A stretch of 64,000 bases of DNA from Streptomyces sp. TSRI0107 (lineage in GTDB: Bacteria; Actinomycetota; Actinomycetes; Streptomycetales; Streptomycetaceae), in NCBI RefSeq assembly GCF_001905845.1, contig NZ_LIVZ01000005.1, forward strand, positions 62,001 through 126,000, read 5' to 3'. Under the pieces are notes generated by a model. The model did not search any database. It had not been told where the DNA came from and saw only the letters and a program-made list of their open reading frames with translations. This document shows positions 16,804 through 25,425 of this stretch, piece after piece. The translations under genes and the position numbers were made by a program. Every line of letters starts with the position of its first letter. Position 1 is the first letter of the stretch.

Positions 16804-17964
16804 TTGACCGCACACGCACCGACCGCGGACGCGGGACGCGGCGACGACCACGGTGACTCGGGGGGCTCGATGGCCGGCACCACACAGCGGTACTTCATCA
16901 GTTACGCGGGCGTGGACCGCACCTGGGCCGAGTGGGTGGGCTACCACCTGGAGCGGAACGGCCACCAGGTCATGCTCGACGTGTGGGACTGGCGCACCGG
17001 CGACGACTTCGTGCGGCGCATGGAGGAAGGGCTGCGACAGGCCGACGCGGTCGTGGCGCTCTTCTCCAAGTCGTACTTCGAGGCGGGCCGCTGGACCAAC
17101 GAGGAGTGGACCGCCGTCGTCGCCCGCCGCGACCGCATCATCCCGCTCGCCGTCGAACCCCTCACCAACCACGACGTCCCCTCGATGCTCGCCACCCGGG
17201 TCCGCAAGGACCTGCACGGACTCGACGAGGAAGGCGCGCTCGCGGCGCTGCTGGCCGCGGTCAATGGGGGCGGACGACCGAGCGGGCCGCCCCCGTTCCC
17301 GGGCGCCGCCGCGCCGGTCCCGCCCGGTCCGGGGGAGACGGGCACGGCCGAAGGGGCCAGACCCCGGCTGCCGGACAGCACCAAGCGCGCCGACGTGTGG
17401 AACGTACGCCGGAGGAACGCCGACTTCTCCGGCCGGGAGGCAGTGCTCGTCGAACTGCGGGAGGGACTGCTCGCCGGCCGCGACACCGCCGTGTACGCGC
17501 TGCACGGCCCCGGCGGCATCGGCAAGAGCCAGATCGCCCTGGAGTACGCCCATCGCTTCGCCGACCAGTACGACCTGGTGTGGTGGATCGACGCCGAACA
17601 GGCCGACCGGCTCCCCGTCCACTACACCGAGCTGGCGGACCGGATCGGCATCGCCGACCCCGGGGCCGGCGCGGAGCACAACGCCCGTATGCTGCTGCGG
17701 TATCTGCGCGACCGGTCACGCTGGCTGATCGTCCTCGACAACGCCGAGAACCCCCGGCAGATCGAGAACTGGCTCCCCGAGGGGCCCGGCCACGTCCTGA
17801 TCACCTCCCGCAACCCCGACTGGCGCGACATCGCCCACCCGCTCGCCCTGGACGTCTTCACCCGCGAGGACTCCCTCGCCCACCTGGACAAGCGCGTCCC
17901 CGGCATCCCCGAGTCACAGGCCGACGCCCTGGCCGACGGAAGTCCCGCTAGCGGGAACCCGTGA
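16804..17964 (+). CDS. TIR-NB-ARC protein, C-terminally truncated
   Basis: A 386-residue NLR-like protein. The TIR domain covers about residues 24-150 (RYFISYAGVDRTWAEWVGYHL, VVALFSKSYFEAGRWTNEEW with candidate catalytic Glu). After a Pro/Gly-rich linker comes NB-ARC with Walker A GPGGIGKS (Lys241), VWWIDAEQ, Walker B RWLIVLDNAE and VLITSR. The frame then ends in GSPASGNP just where the GLPL/ARC helices and a TPR sensor region should follow; relatives are usually 700-1000 residues. Start TTG 16804 has GAGGGGGG upstream; ATG 16870 (MAGTTQRYF) is the alternative. TIR-NB-ARC proteins act in bacterial immunity; this one lacks the sensor and may be inactive. Confidence 0.8.
   Translation: MTAHAPTADAGRGDDHGDSGGSMAGTTQRYFISYAGVDRTWAEWVGYHLERNGHQVMLDVWDWRTGDDFVRRMEEGLRQADAVVALFSKSYFEAGRWTNEEWTAVVARRDRIIPLAVEPLTNHDVPSMLATRVRKDLHGLDEEGALAALLAAVNGGGRPSGPPPFPGAAAPVPPGPGETGTAEGARPRLPDSTKRADVWNVRRRNADFSGREAVLVELREGLLAGRDTAVYALHGPGGIGKSQIALEYAHRFADQYDLVWWIDAEQADRLPVHYTELADRIGIADPGAGAEHNARMLLRYLRDRSRWLIVLDNAENPRQIENWLPEGPGHVLITSRNPDWRDIAHPLALDVFTREDSLAHLDKRVPGIPESQADALADGSPASGNP
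17944..17955. terminator. 12-nt palindrome at the overlapping gene ends
   Basis: CCCGCTAGCGGG is a perfect palindrome containing the stop codon of the PLP enzyme and the last codons of the TIR gene. It is too short a hairpin to be a sure terminator. Confidence 0.35.
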
Positions 17965-18844
17965 TCACAGCCGCCACCGCCGTCCCCGGCGCGAACGCGC
18001 CCTCGTCCGCCAGGGCGACGAGTCCGTACAGCATCTTGGCGACATAAAGACGTTCCACACCCATCCCGTGCCGCTCCTCGAACTCCTCTGCGAACGCGTG
18101 AAGTTCGGGTGTGGTGCGGGCGTACCCCCCGAAGTGGAACCGCTCGTCAAGCCACCAGTCGCCCCGCGGCCCGCCGAACGCCCGCTCCTGCAAAGCCCGT
18201 ATCTCGTCGCCGAGAAAGCCCCCTTTGAGCACCGGTATCCCGAGTACCCGCTGCTCAGGCGCCACCCCGGCGGCCATTCCCGCCAGCGTGCCCCCGGTCC
18301 CGCAGGCCACCGCCACCACGTTCGCCCGACCGCGCAGCTCCTCGCCGAGGGCCTGGCAGCCGTGGACGGCGAGGGCGTTGCTGCCGCCCTCGGGGACGAC
18401 GTAGGCGTCCTCGGCGCCGGCCGCGCGCAGGACGCGCGCGAGGGTGGCCGGATCCTTCTTCCGGCGATACGTCGATCTGTCGACGAAGTGCAGCCGCATG
18501 CCGTCCGCCGCACAGTGGGCCAGCGACGGATTGAGGGGACGGCCGGCCAGTTCCTCGCCGCGGACCACGCCGACCGTGGGCACGCCGAGCAGTCGGCCCG
18601 CGGCGGCGGTGGCGCGCAGATGGTTGGAGTACGCGCCGCCGAAGGTGACGATCGGCCGGCCGCCCGCCGCCGCGAGGTTGGGTGCGAGTTTGCGCCACTT
18701 GTTGCCGACGAGGTCGGGATGGATGAGGTCGTCGCGCTTGAGGAGCAGACGAACGCCATGGCGGGCGAACCGGTCGTCCCGTACCTCCCGTAGGGGAGAG
18801 GGGAGCCTCGGTTTCAGTGCGGCGAGGGCGTCGTTGCTGGTCAC
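17948..18844 (-). CDS. PLP-dependent ACC deaminase/D-cysteine desulfhydrase family protein
   Basis: A fold-type II pyridoxal-phosphate enzyme of 298 residues. The PLP lysine is in DLVGNKWRKL, followed by TFGGAYSNHLRATAAAGRLLG; the phosphate loop is ACGTGGTLAGMAAG. The family includes ACC deaminase and D-cysteine desulfhydrase; sequence alone does not decide. GTG 18844 (VTSNDALAAL) is chosen; the frame is open 48 nt further upstream. The stop overlaps the converging TIR-NB-ARC gene by 17 nt, and the C-terminus VITGSR is short. Confidence 0.82.
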   Translation of the reverse strand: MTSNDALAALKPRLPSPLREVRDDRFARHGVRLLLKRDDLIHPDLVGNKWRKLAPNLAAAGGRPIVTFGGAYSNHLRATAAAGRLLGVPTVGVVRGEELAGRPLNPSLAHCAADGMRLHFVDRSTYRRKKDPATLARVLRAAGAEDAYVVPEGGSNALAVHGCQALGEELRGRANVVAVACGTGGTLAGMAAGVAPEQRVLGIPVLKGGFLGDEIRALQERAFGGPRGDWWLDERFHFGGYARTTPELHAFAEEFEERHGMGVERLYVAKMLYGLVALADEGAFAPGTAVAAVITGSR

Positions 18845-18901
18845 GGCACCATTGTCACCCTGCCGGGCGGCCCCGCCACCGGCCGCCCGCACCGCGCCGT
18901 C

Positions 18902-19492
18902 TCACTTCAGCCGGTCCCGGACGCGCTCCCGCATCGACGTCATGGTGAAGCCGCGCGGGTCCACCTTTCCGGGCTGCCACTCCTTGTGCCCGATGACCGA
19001 CCGCTCCGTCCACCCGTGGTGGCGGCAGACCGCCGCGGCGGCCCGCTCGATGGCCTCCAGCTGGGCCGCGGGCCAGGGGTCCTCGCCGTCGCCGAGGTTC
19101 TCGCACTCGAAGCCGTAGAAGTGGCGGTTCCCGTCGGTGTTCGTCTCGTTGTCGTGCGGCAGCGCCTTCTCCGCGATCACCGCGCGCAGCACGTCGTCGT
19201 CGCCGATGCCGGCGTGGTTGGCCCGGCCGTAGCCGACGAGGTGGACGGTGCCGTCCTTGGTGATGACGCCGTGGCACAGCGGACCGGGCAGGTCCTCGTA
19301 ACCGTTCCGGCACACCTCCACGGTGTGCGCGCTGCCCTCGGTCACGGTGTGGTGGATCATCACGCCGTGGACGGGGCCCCACGGCCCCTTGTGATTGCGG
19401 TTGTGGTGCCGCCAGTCGCCCACTTCGACGACCGTGACGCCTTCCGCCCGCAGGACTTCCAGGAACCGGTCCGCGGACATCGGTGAGGCCAT
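18902..19492 (-). CDS. N-acetylmuramoyl-L-alanine amidase (Amidase_2/PGRP)
   Basis: A 196-residue protein made of one amidase_2 domain. The zinc ligands can be placed at the first His pair in GVMIHHTVTEG, and in SVIGHKEWQPGKVDPRGF (His and later Asp/Cys position); GIGDDD and NRHFYGFECENLG are typical. No signal peptide is visible, so export is unclear; many Streptomyces homologues likewise lack one. RBS GAAGGGGG precedes ATG 19492. It diverges from the encapsulin gene across a 315-nt region. Confidence 0.87.
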   Translation of the reverse strand: MASPMSADRFLEVLRAEGVTVVEVGDWRHHNRNHKGPWGPVHGVMIHHTVTEGSAHTVEVCRNGYEDLPGPLCHGVITKDGTVHLVGYGRANHAGIGDDDVLRAVIAEKALPHDNETNTDGNRHFYGFECENLGDGEDPWPAAQLEAIERAAAAVCRHHGWTERSVIGHKEWQPGKVDPRGFTMTSMRERVRDRLK

Positions 19493-19807
19493 GCGAGCCC
19501 CCTTCGTGCTGCGTGACGGCCGCCCGTCGCGACCGCCCATATCGCTGCTTGTACCGAATCGTGACGGTGCGAAATCATCCGTTCGCACAGCGTGCGAGTC
19601 GATCCGGACAGCGCGCTTCCGGCGGCGCGCGCCCGCGTGAAATCCCAGGGCGGGGCGTGCGCGAGGCCCTATGTGTGCCCAGGGCACGGTGATCCATTCC
19701 CGCTCTTTCGGGTAATAGCACGAGCACGTTGCGTGATGGAAGGCTGGTCCCGAGATCGGTGCCGGCGGCAGATGGCCGCAGGGGCATGACCGGGAGGGCA
19801 ATTCCTT
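19493..19807. other. 315-nt divergent promoter region, amidase/encapsulin
   Basis: No gene. It holds the dyad at 19567-19588, a smaller CCCG/CGGG hairpin just upstream of the encapsulin, and the ribosome site GGGAGGG before ATG 19808. Confidence 0.5.
19567..19588. promoter_or_regulatory. Inverted repeat, candidate operator
   Basis: GTGCGAA, eight bases, TTCGCAC: a perfect 7-bp dyad 220 nt before the encapsulin gene and 75 nt before the amidase gene. The cognate regulator is unknown. Confidence 0.45.
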
Positions 19808-21214
19808 ATGTCGGTAGGCGAAGAGGTCCGCACGGAGCAGGGCAAGCCGCAGCAGAGTCTCGGCACGGCGGCCGCGCGGAACCTGGCCACCACCACCAAG
19901 TCCGTTCCCCAGATGCAGGAGATCAGCTCCCGCTGGCTGCTCCGCAACCTTCCCTGGGTGGACGTACAGGGCGGTACGTACCGAGTGAACCGGCGGCTGA
20001 CCTTCGCGGTGGGTGACGGACGCATCACCTTCGTGAAGACCGGCGATCGCGTCGAGGTCATCCCGGCGGAACTCGGAGAACTCCCCGCGCTGCGGTCGTT
20101 CGAGGACGAGGAGGTGCTGACCGAGCTGGCCCGGCGCTGCGATCAGCGTGAGATCGCCGCGGGCGAGGTGATCGCCTCGTTCGGCAGCCGGACCGACGAG
20201 GTCTATCTCATCGCGCACGGCAGGGTGGAGAAGATCGGCACCGGCCCCTACGGCGACGACGAGAGCCTCGGGGTCCTCGCCGACGGCTCCTACCTCGGCG
20301 AGCAGGCGCTGCTCGACCCGGACGCCATCTGGGAGTACACGGCCCGCGCTATCACCGCGTGCACCGTCCTGGTCCTGTCCCGGCAGCACTTCGAGCAGGT
20401 CGCCGAGCGCTCGGAGGAGCTGCGCGGCCACCTGGACCAGCGGCGCTCGCTGCCCCGGCAGCGCACCAACAAGTACGGCGAGAAGGAGATCGACCTCGAG
20501 GCCGGCCACACCGGTGAGCCGGACATCCCGCACACCTTCGTCGACTACGAGGCCCGCCCCCGCGAGTACGAACTGAGCATCGCCCAGACCGTGCTGCGCA
20601 TCCACACCCGCGTGGCGGACCTGTACAACCAGCCGATGAACCAGACCGAGCAGCAGATCCGGCTCACCGTGGAGGCGCTGAAGGAGCGCCAGGAGCACGA
20701 GCTGGTCAACAACCGCGAGTTCGGCCTGCTCCACAACTGCGAGTACGACCAGCGGATCCAGCCGCACGACGGCGTCCCCAGCCCGGACGACCTGGACGAG
20801 CTGCTGAGCCGCCGGCGCGGCACCAAGATGCTCCTGGCCCACCCGCGCGCGATCGCCGCGTTCGGCCGCGAGCTGAACAAGCGGGGCCTGGTGCCCGAGA
20901 CGATCGACGTCGCCGGCAACCGCATCCCGACCTGGCGCGGGGTGCCGATCTACCCGTGCAACAAGATCCCGGTCACCGAGGCGCGGACCACGTCCATCAT
21001 CGCGATGCGTCTCGGCGAGGCCGACCAGGGCGTCATCGGCCTCAGGCAGTCCGGCATCCCGGACGAGATCGAGCCGAGCCTGTCGGTCCGGTTCATGGGC
21101 ATCAACGAGCAGGCGATCATCAAGTACCTGGTGACGGCCTACTACTCGGCGGCGGTCCTCGTCCCGGACGCCCTCGGTGTCCTGGAGAACGTCGAGATCG
21201 GCCGCTGGCGGTGA
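19808..21214 (+). CDS. Family 2B encapsulin shell protein with cyclic-nucleotide-binding domain (EshA-like)
   Basis: A 468-residue shell protein with an HK97 phage-capsid fold interrupted by a CNBD. Residues 1-97 hold the N-arm and first capsid segments ([24 protein letters not shown]); about 98-205 the cyclic-nucleotide domain ([46 protein letters not shown]); 215-468 the rest of the capsid fold, with [21 protein letters not shown] and [16 protein letters not shown]. Known family: EshA-type proteins of Streptomyces were recognised as family 2B encapsulins that enclose enzymes. The next gene, 34 nt downstream, is a polyprenyl synthase, a reported cargo class. GGGAGGG precedes ATG 19808. Confidence 0.9.
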   Translation: MSVGEEVRTEQGKPQQSLGTAAARNLATTTKSVPQMQEISSRWLLRNLPWVDVQGGTYRVNRRLTFAVGDGRITFVKTGDRVEVIPAELGELPALRSFEDEEVLTELARRCDQREIAAGEVIASFGSRTDEVYLIAHGRVEKIGTGPYGDDESLGVLADGSYLGEQALLDPDAIWEYTARAITACTVLVLSRQHFEQVAERSEELRGHLDQRRSLPRQRTNKYGEKEIDLEAGHTGEPDIPHTFVDYEARPREYELSIAQTVLRIHTRVADLYNQPMNQTEQQIRLTVEALKERQEHELVNNREFGLLHNCEYDQRIQPHDGVPSPDDLDELLSRRRGTKMLLAHPRAIAAFGRELNKRGLVPETIDVAGNRIPTWRGVPIYPCNKIPVTEARTTSIIAMRLGEADQGVIGLRQSGIPDEIEPSLSVRFMGINEQAIIKYLVTAYYSAAVLVPDALGVLENVEIGRWR

Positions 21215-21248
21215 CCCCACCGGCCGCGGAGGCGGCGAGGGGGATGCC

Positions 21249-22415
21249 GTGACCGAGTCCCTGACACGGGCCGAACAGCCCCTCGCCGGCCCGCGACGAG
21301 CTGGACGGAGTCCCGTCGCGACCGGCACGGACACCGGCGCGGACGGCGACGCCCGCACGGACACCGGCACCGACGGCCGGCCGGGCCGGCCGGACGGCCA
21401 CGAGGCGGCGGTGATCCTGGAACGCACCCGGGCCTGCGTCGACCCCGAACTGCGCGCGGCGGTCGAGTCGTTGCCGGGTGCGATGCGCAGGGTCGCGCGC
21501 TACCACTTCGGCTGGGAGCACGCGGACGGCACTCCGGCGGCGGGCAACGCGGGCAAGGCGATCCGGCCGGCGCTGGTGCTGGCCGCGGCTGCCGCGCTCG
21601 GCGGCCCCGGCGCCCAGGCGGCGGCGGTTCGGGCGGCCGCGGCGGTGGAGCTGGTGCACAACTTCACGCTGCTGCACGACGACGTGATGGACCGGGACAC
21701 CACCCGCCGGCACCGCCCCACCGCGTGGACGGTGTTCGGTGACGCCGACGCCATCCTGGCGGGCGACGCCCTTCAGGCGCTGGCCCTGCGGCTGCTCGCC
21801 AAGGATCCGCACCCCGCGTCGGCGCCCGCCGCGGCCAGGCTGGCGGATTGCGTGATCGAGCTCTGCGAGGGCCAGCACGCCGACACCGCGATGGAGCGAC
21901 GCGGACCCGCCGATGTCGGCCTGGACGAGGTGCTGGTCATGGCCGAGGCCAAGACCGGGGCGCTGCTGGGCTGCGCCTGTGCGCTGGGCGCGCTGTACGC
22001 GGGAGCACCCGCCGGGGACGTCGAGGCGCTGGACGCGTTCGGCCGGGAGGCCGGGCTCGCCTTCCAGCTGATCGACGACGTCATCGGCATATGGGGCGAT
22101 CCGAGCCACACCGGGAAGCCGGCCGGCGCGGATCTCGCGGCCCGCAAGAAGTCCCTGCCGGTGGTGGCCGCGCTGGCCTCCGGCACCCCGGCGGCGGCGG
22201 AGCTCGCCGCGCTGTACGAGGTGCCGTACGACGGCGGTGACCTGGACCCGACCGTGCTCGCGGTGGAGCGGGCCGGCGGCCGGGACTGGGCCCAGGTCCA
22301 GGCGGCGGACCACATGGCCCGGGCGATGCAGGAACTGGCCCGTGCCGTCCCGGAGCCGGAGGCGGCCGGCGGCCTCCTGGCCCTCGCCGAGTTCGTCACC
22401 CGCCGTACGACCTGA
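21249..22415 (+). CDS. Polyprenyl diphosphate synthase, probable encapsulin cargo
   Basis: A 388-residue trans-isoprenyl diphosphate synthase. The first aspartate-rich motif is LLHDDVMDRDTTRRHRP, the second LIDDVIGIWGD, followed by GADLAARKKSLPVV. It condenses isopentenyl diphosphate with an allylic primer; chain length is not evident. The first 55 or so residues before HEAAVILERTR are disordered and rich in Thr, Asp, Gly and Arg, unlike stand-alone synthases, and match the idea of a cargo-loading region. Start GTG 21249 follows GAGGGGGA. It lies 34 nt after the encapsulin gene, evidently in the same operon. Confidence 0.88.
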   Translation: MTESLTRAEQPLAGPRRAGRSPVATGTDTGADGDARTDTGTDGRPGRPDGHEAAVILERTRACVDPELRAAVESLPGAMRRVARYHFGWEHADGTPAAGNAGKAIRPALVLAAAAALGGPGAQAAAVRAAAAVELVHNFTLLHDDVMDRDTTRRHRPTAWTVFGDADAILAGDALQALALRLLAKDPHPASAPAAARLADCVIELCEGQHADTAMERRGPADVGLDEVLVMAEAKTGALLGCACALGALYAGAPAGDVEALDAFGREAGLAFQLIDDVIGIWGDPSHTGKPAGADLAARKKSLPVVAALASGTPAAAELAALYEVPYDGGDLDPTVLAVERAGGRDWAQVQAADHMARAMQELARAVPEPEAAGGLLALAEFVTRRTT

Positions 22416-22465
22416 ACCGCTCCCGTCACGCCGGCGACCGGCCACGCCGGCACCCGGGCAGGACC

Positions 22466-22521
22466 CCGAAGCCCCCGGCGCCGTGCGGCTCCTGACGCCG
22501 CACGGCCGCCGGGGGCTTCGG
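22466..22521. terminator. Strong terminator after the encapsulin operon
   Basis: A stem of about 24 bp (arms 22466-22489 and 22497-22521, one bulge) closes a 7-nt loop. It lies between convergent genes and can serve both. Confidence 0.85.
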
Positions 22522-22524
22522 CCC

Positions 22525-22556
22525 GGAAGGCGGGAAGGCGGGAAGGCGGGAAGGCG
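22525..22556. repeat. Four tandem copies of GGAAGGCG
   Basis: Exact 8-nt unit repeated four times directly after the terminator, non-coding. Confidence 0.85.
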
Positions 22557-22593
22557 GGGTCCCGCACATCCCCGGGGCGTTGCCGGACGCCGA

Positions 22594-23184
22594 CTACCGG
22601 GCGGGCACGACGGCTGCCACGATCCGCTCGACCAGCCCGTCCGGGACCTCCGTTCCGGACAGGACGCCGTCGAGCACGCCCGGCAGCGTGACGTGCTCCA
22701 GAATCAGCCCGAGCATGGCCAGGTAGAGCACGACGACCGTCTCGTCGCCGCCCGGCAGTCCCGCGTCCCGGTGGAACTCCATGCCGTACAGCAGTTGCTC
22801 CCGGACCGACTTCGTGTAGGACTCCCGCAGTTCCGGGCGCCGGGTGGCTTCGAGGCGCAGTTCCAGCAGGGCCAGCCAGCCCGTGCGGTCGCGCACGGCC
22901 CGGGCCATCAGGTCGTGCATGAGGGCCGTGACCAGCGCGCGGTCCTTCGGCGCCCGCATCAGCCCGCTCAGGACCCGCGGGTCCGGCGCCAGCCGGGTAT
23001 GCACCCGGGCGTCGATCTGCCGCAGCAGGTCGTCGCGTCCGGCGAAGTAGTTGGAGGCGGTGCCCACCGGCACCCCGGCCTCGGCGTCCACCGCGCGGAA
23101 CGTGAGCCCGCGCGCGCCCTCGCGGGCGAGCACCTCGACACCGGCGTCCACCAGGGCGGCGCGGCGCTCCGGGTTGCTGGCCAT
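22594..23184 (-). CDS. TetR-family regulator
   Basis: A 196-residue regulator whose N-terminal HTH (ALVDAGVEVLAREGARGLTFRAVDAEAGVPVGTASNYFAGRDDLL) is canonical TetR, with a helical ligand domain after it. Start ATG 23184 follows GAGAAGAGG. It diverges from the DHFR-like gene with a direct-repeat operator candidate between, suggesting that it regulates that gene and itself. The ligand is unknown. Confidence 0.88.
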   Translation of the reverse strand: MASNPERRAALVDAGVEVLAREGARGLTFRAVDAEAGVPVGTASNYFAGRDDLLRQIDARVHTRLAPDPRVLSGLMRAPKDRALVTALMHDLMARAVRDRTGWLALLELRLEATRRPELRESYTKSVREQLLYGMEFHRDAGLPGGDETVVVLYLAMLGLILEHVTLPGVLDGVLSGTEVPDGLVERIVAAVVPAR

Positions 23185-23246
23185 GTCGGAACCTCTTCTC
23201 TCACTTGCGTCCGTCTTGCGTCCGTTCCCGAAACACCCTTGCAACC

Positions 23247-23267
23247 ACTACAAGCAAAGTACTACAA
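23247..23267. promoter_or_regulatory. Direct repeat ACTACAA, candidate TetR operator
   Basis: ACTACAA occurs at 23247-23253 and 23261-23267, spaced 14 nt, within the divergent TetR/DHFR promoter region. The spacing and position suggest regulator binding; no experimental motif is known to me. Confidence 0.4.
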
Positions 23268-23313
23268 CTGGAGTGGTAACACGGTCATCGCAGCCTACGA
23301 AACAGAGGCCGAC

Positions 23314-23898
23314 TTGCGAAAGCTCACCTACTTCATCGCCTGCTCCATCGACGGTTTCATCGGCGACCCGGCAGGCGACGCCTCGTCCATGTTCCGTTTC
23401 GTCGACGAGGAGTTCCTGGCGTTCCTGAAGGAGGAGTATCCGGAGACCCTGCCCACCCACGGCCGCCGTCTCCTCGGCATGGACGACCTGCCGAACAAGC
23501 GGTTCGACACCCTGATCCAGGGCCGCGCCAGCTACGAGCTGGCCCTGAAGGAGGGCATCACCAGCCCGTACGCCCACCTGCGGGAGTACGTCGCCTCCCG
23601 CACCCTCGCCGAGTCCCCGGACCCGAACGTCGAGATCGTCTCCGACGACCTGGTCGGCAAGGTCCGCGAGCTGAAGGCGGAGGACGGCCCGCTCGGCATC
23701 TACCTCTGCGGCGGCTCGCGGATCGCCGGTGAGCTGATCGACGAGATCGACGAGATCGTCGTCAAGACCTACCCCCTCGTGCTCGGCTCCGGCATGCCGA
23801 TGTTCGGCTCCGGCTTCGCCGTCACCGACTTCGCCCTGGATTCCGTGCGCGCCTTCGGCAACGGAACGCTGGTGCGGACGTACACCAGGAAGCGGTGA
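23314..23898 (+). CDS. Dihydrofolate reductase family protein (RibD C-terminal type)
   Basis: A 194-residue protein of the DHFR/RibD-C superfamily: RKLTYFIACSIDGFIGD at the start, LGRASYE-type motif as IQGRASYELAL, then IYLCGGSRIAGELIDEIDEIVVKTYPLVLGSG. It binds NADPH; the true substrate of these stand-alone family members is not known. Start TTG 23314, with AGAGG upstream, is my choice because the homologous region begins there; no ATG or GTG is well placed. The frame is open far upstream, but that part is antisense to the TetR gene. Confidence 0.8.
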   Translation: MRKLTYFIACSIDGFIGDPAGDASSMFRFVDEEFLAFLKEEYPETLPTHGRRLLGMDDLPNKRFDTLIQGRASYELALKEGITSPYAHLREYVASRTLAESPDPNVEIVSDDLVGKVRELKAEDGPLGIYLCGGSRIAGELIDEIDEIVVKTYPLVLGSGMPMFGSGFAVTDFALDSVRAFGNGTLVRTYTRKR

Positions 23899-23940
23899 GG
23901 GGCGGGCGTACGGCGAGGGGCGCGGAGGCGTCGGCCGTCC

Positions 23941-23946
23941 TACCCT
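23941..23946 (+). promoter_or_regulatory. -10 box of a leaderless gene
   Basis: TACCCT lies six bases before ATG 23953. Confidence 0.55.
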
Positions 23947-23952
23947 GAGGAC

Positions 23953-24174
23953 ATGGACAGCGACAAACGCGCCTGTCCCGCCTGTGGACAGCCCGTCGAA
24001 ACGTTGGTCCGGCGCCACAAGACGCTGGGCGCGTGGGTACCGACCTGGGTGGCGGGTCCATGCCGGAACCCGAGGTGTCAGGCGTACGCCGCGGAAGGCT
24101 CCGACGCCGCCGAGGAGCGGCACGGACGCGCCGCCGAGCGGACGCAGCACACCGGACACGCCAAGAAACCCTGA
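23953..24174 (+). CDS. Small zinc-ribbon-like protein of unknown function
   Basis: A 73-residue protein with ACPACGQP near the start and PCRNPRCQAY in the middle, forming a four-cysteine zinc ribbon, then a charged helical tail. No named family recognised. The start is set by the leaderless -10 box. The YCII gene starts 16 nt after its stop, so they are likely co-transcribed. Confidence 0.7.
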   Translation: MDSDKRACPACGQPVETLVRRHKTLGAWVPTWVAGPCRNPRCQAYAAEGSDAAEERHGRAAERTQHTGHAKKP

Positions 24175-24190
24175 AGCGAGGAGCGGACGT

Positions 24191-24619
24191 ATGAAGTACC
24201 TGGTCGTCGTGCAGGGCACCCAGGCGGACTACGAGGGCATGCGCGGCCAGGCGTCCGAGTATGCCCCGGTGTGGTCCGAGGACGAGCTGAAGGCGATGTA
24301 CGCCTACATGGGCGCGATCAACGCCGAGCTGGCCGAGACCGGGGAGCTGGTCGACGCGCAGGGGCTGGCCGAACCCGCCCGGATCCGGCTGGTCACCCGG
24401 GGCGCGGGGGGCCGTACGGTGATCAAGGACGATCCGTACGACCTGGTCGAGGTGCTGCCGGCCGGCTACTGGCTTCTGGACTGCGCGAGCCTGGAACGGG
24501 TCACCGAGATCGCCGAACGCGTCACCCGCTGCCCCGGCCCGGACGGAGTCGCCGACCTGCCGGTGGTGATCCGGCCCGTCATGGAGGACACGGACGAGAC
24601 CTCGACCGACACCCCCTAG
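24191..24619 (+). CDS. YCII-related domain protein
   Basis: A 142-residue YCII/DGPF-type protein: MKYLVVVQGTQADYEG, then an alpha-helical segment and GYWLLDCASLERVTEIAERVTRCPG. Members resemble small haem-less peroxidase or ECF-sigma-associated proteins, function unknown. RBS GAGGAGCGG precedes ATG 24191. The stop codon shares the CTAG with that of the converging VOC gene. No ECF sigma gene is adjacent. Confidence 0.82.
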   Translation: MKYLVVVQGTQADYEGMRGQASEYAPVWSEDELKAMYAYMGAINAELAETGELVDAQGLAEPARIRLVTRGAGGRTVIKDDPYDLVEVLPAGYWLLDCASLERVTEIAERVTRCPGPDGVADLPVVIRPVMEDTDETSTDTP

Positions 24620-25359
24620 GCCTTACCCGGCAGTCCGCCCGTCTCCGGGTCCCGGCCGGTGAGGCAGTACGTGCCGCCCGCCGGGTCCCGCAGCACCGTC
24701 CAGTGCGAGCCGCCGGACAGGTGGACCGCGCCGAGGCGTTCGTGTTCCGCGGCCGTCTTCCCGAGGTCGGCGCAGGCCAGGTCGAGGTGGGCGGAGGCCG
24801 GCCGCTCGGTGCCCAGGCGCTGGAGCAGCACCCGCACGGGCAGGCCGGCCGGCGGCACCACCACGTGGAACTCCGGCAGCGACCCCGGGCGGGACGACCA
24901 GCCGGCCAGCAGTCCGCTCCAGAAGGCGACCTCGGCGTCGTAGCGCGACGGCGGGATGTCGACGCACACCTGGTCGAGGCGGCTGCCCCGCACCACGGGC
25001 GGCCGGACCGACTCGCCCTGCCAGGGCACGGCGCAGAACAGCTGTCCGGCCGGTGACCGCAGGACGGCCCACCCGTCGTGCTCCGCGACGGTCCGCGCCC
25101 CCAGCCGCAGCGCGTCCGCGACGAACTCCGCCACGTCGTCCACGGCGAAATCGAGATGGGCGCCGCCGTCCCCCGAGTCCACGCCCTGTACCTTCACACA
25201 GGCGTCGGCGCCGCCACCCGGCAGCAGCGTGGCGAACTCGTCCTTGTCGCCGCGCGGCGCGGAGAGCCGGGTGTCCGTGACGGCCGTCCAGAACTCCTGG
25301 GCCCGGCCGAGGACGGCGGCGGGGCGGTCGATGAAGGCGTACGTCCAGCGGATGGTCAT
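24616..25359 (-). CDS. VOC (glyoxalase/bleomycin-resistance) superfamily protein
   Basis: A 247-residue protein with two VOC modules (about 1-120 and 125-245). Each has the pattern of beta strands and a repeated DPAG-type motif: RSPAGQLFCAVP and RDPAGGTYCLTG. The metal-ligand positions His/Glu are partly kept (AHLDFAVDDV, AHLDLACADL). Function cannot be assigned; such pairs often detoxify or bind hydrophobic compounds. Start ATG 25359 (MTIRWTYAF) matches the family start. Confidence 0.82.
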   Translation of the reverse strand: MTIRWTYAFIDRPAAVLGRAQEFWTAVTDTRLSAPRGDKDEFATLLPGGGADACVKVQGVDSGDGGAHLDFAVDDVAEFVADALRLGARTVAEHDGWAVLRSPAGQLFCAVPWQGESVRPPVVRGSRLDQVCVDIPPSRYDAEVAFWSGLLAGWSSRPGSLPEFHVVVPPAGLPVRVLLQRLGTERPASAHLDLACADLGKTAAEHERLGAVHLSGGSHWTVLRDPAGGTYCLTGRDPETGGLPGKA

Positions 25360-25425
25360 GCGCGTGATCGTAGAAGGAACCCTCGCGCGGCCCCGCACGT
25401 TTTTTCAGACGAGAGAGAGCACCCG

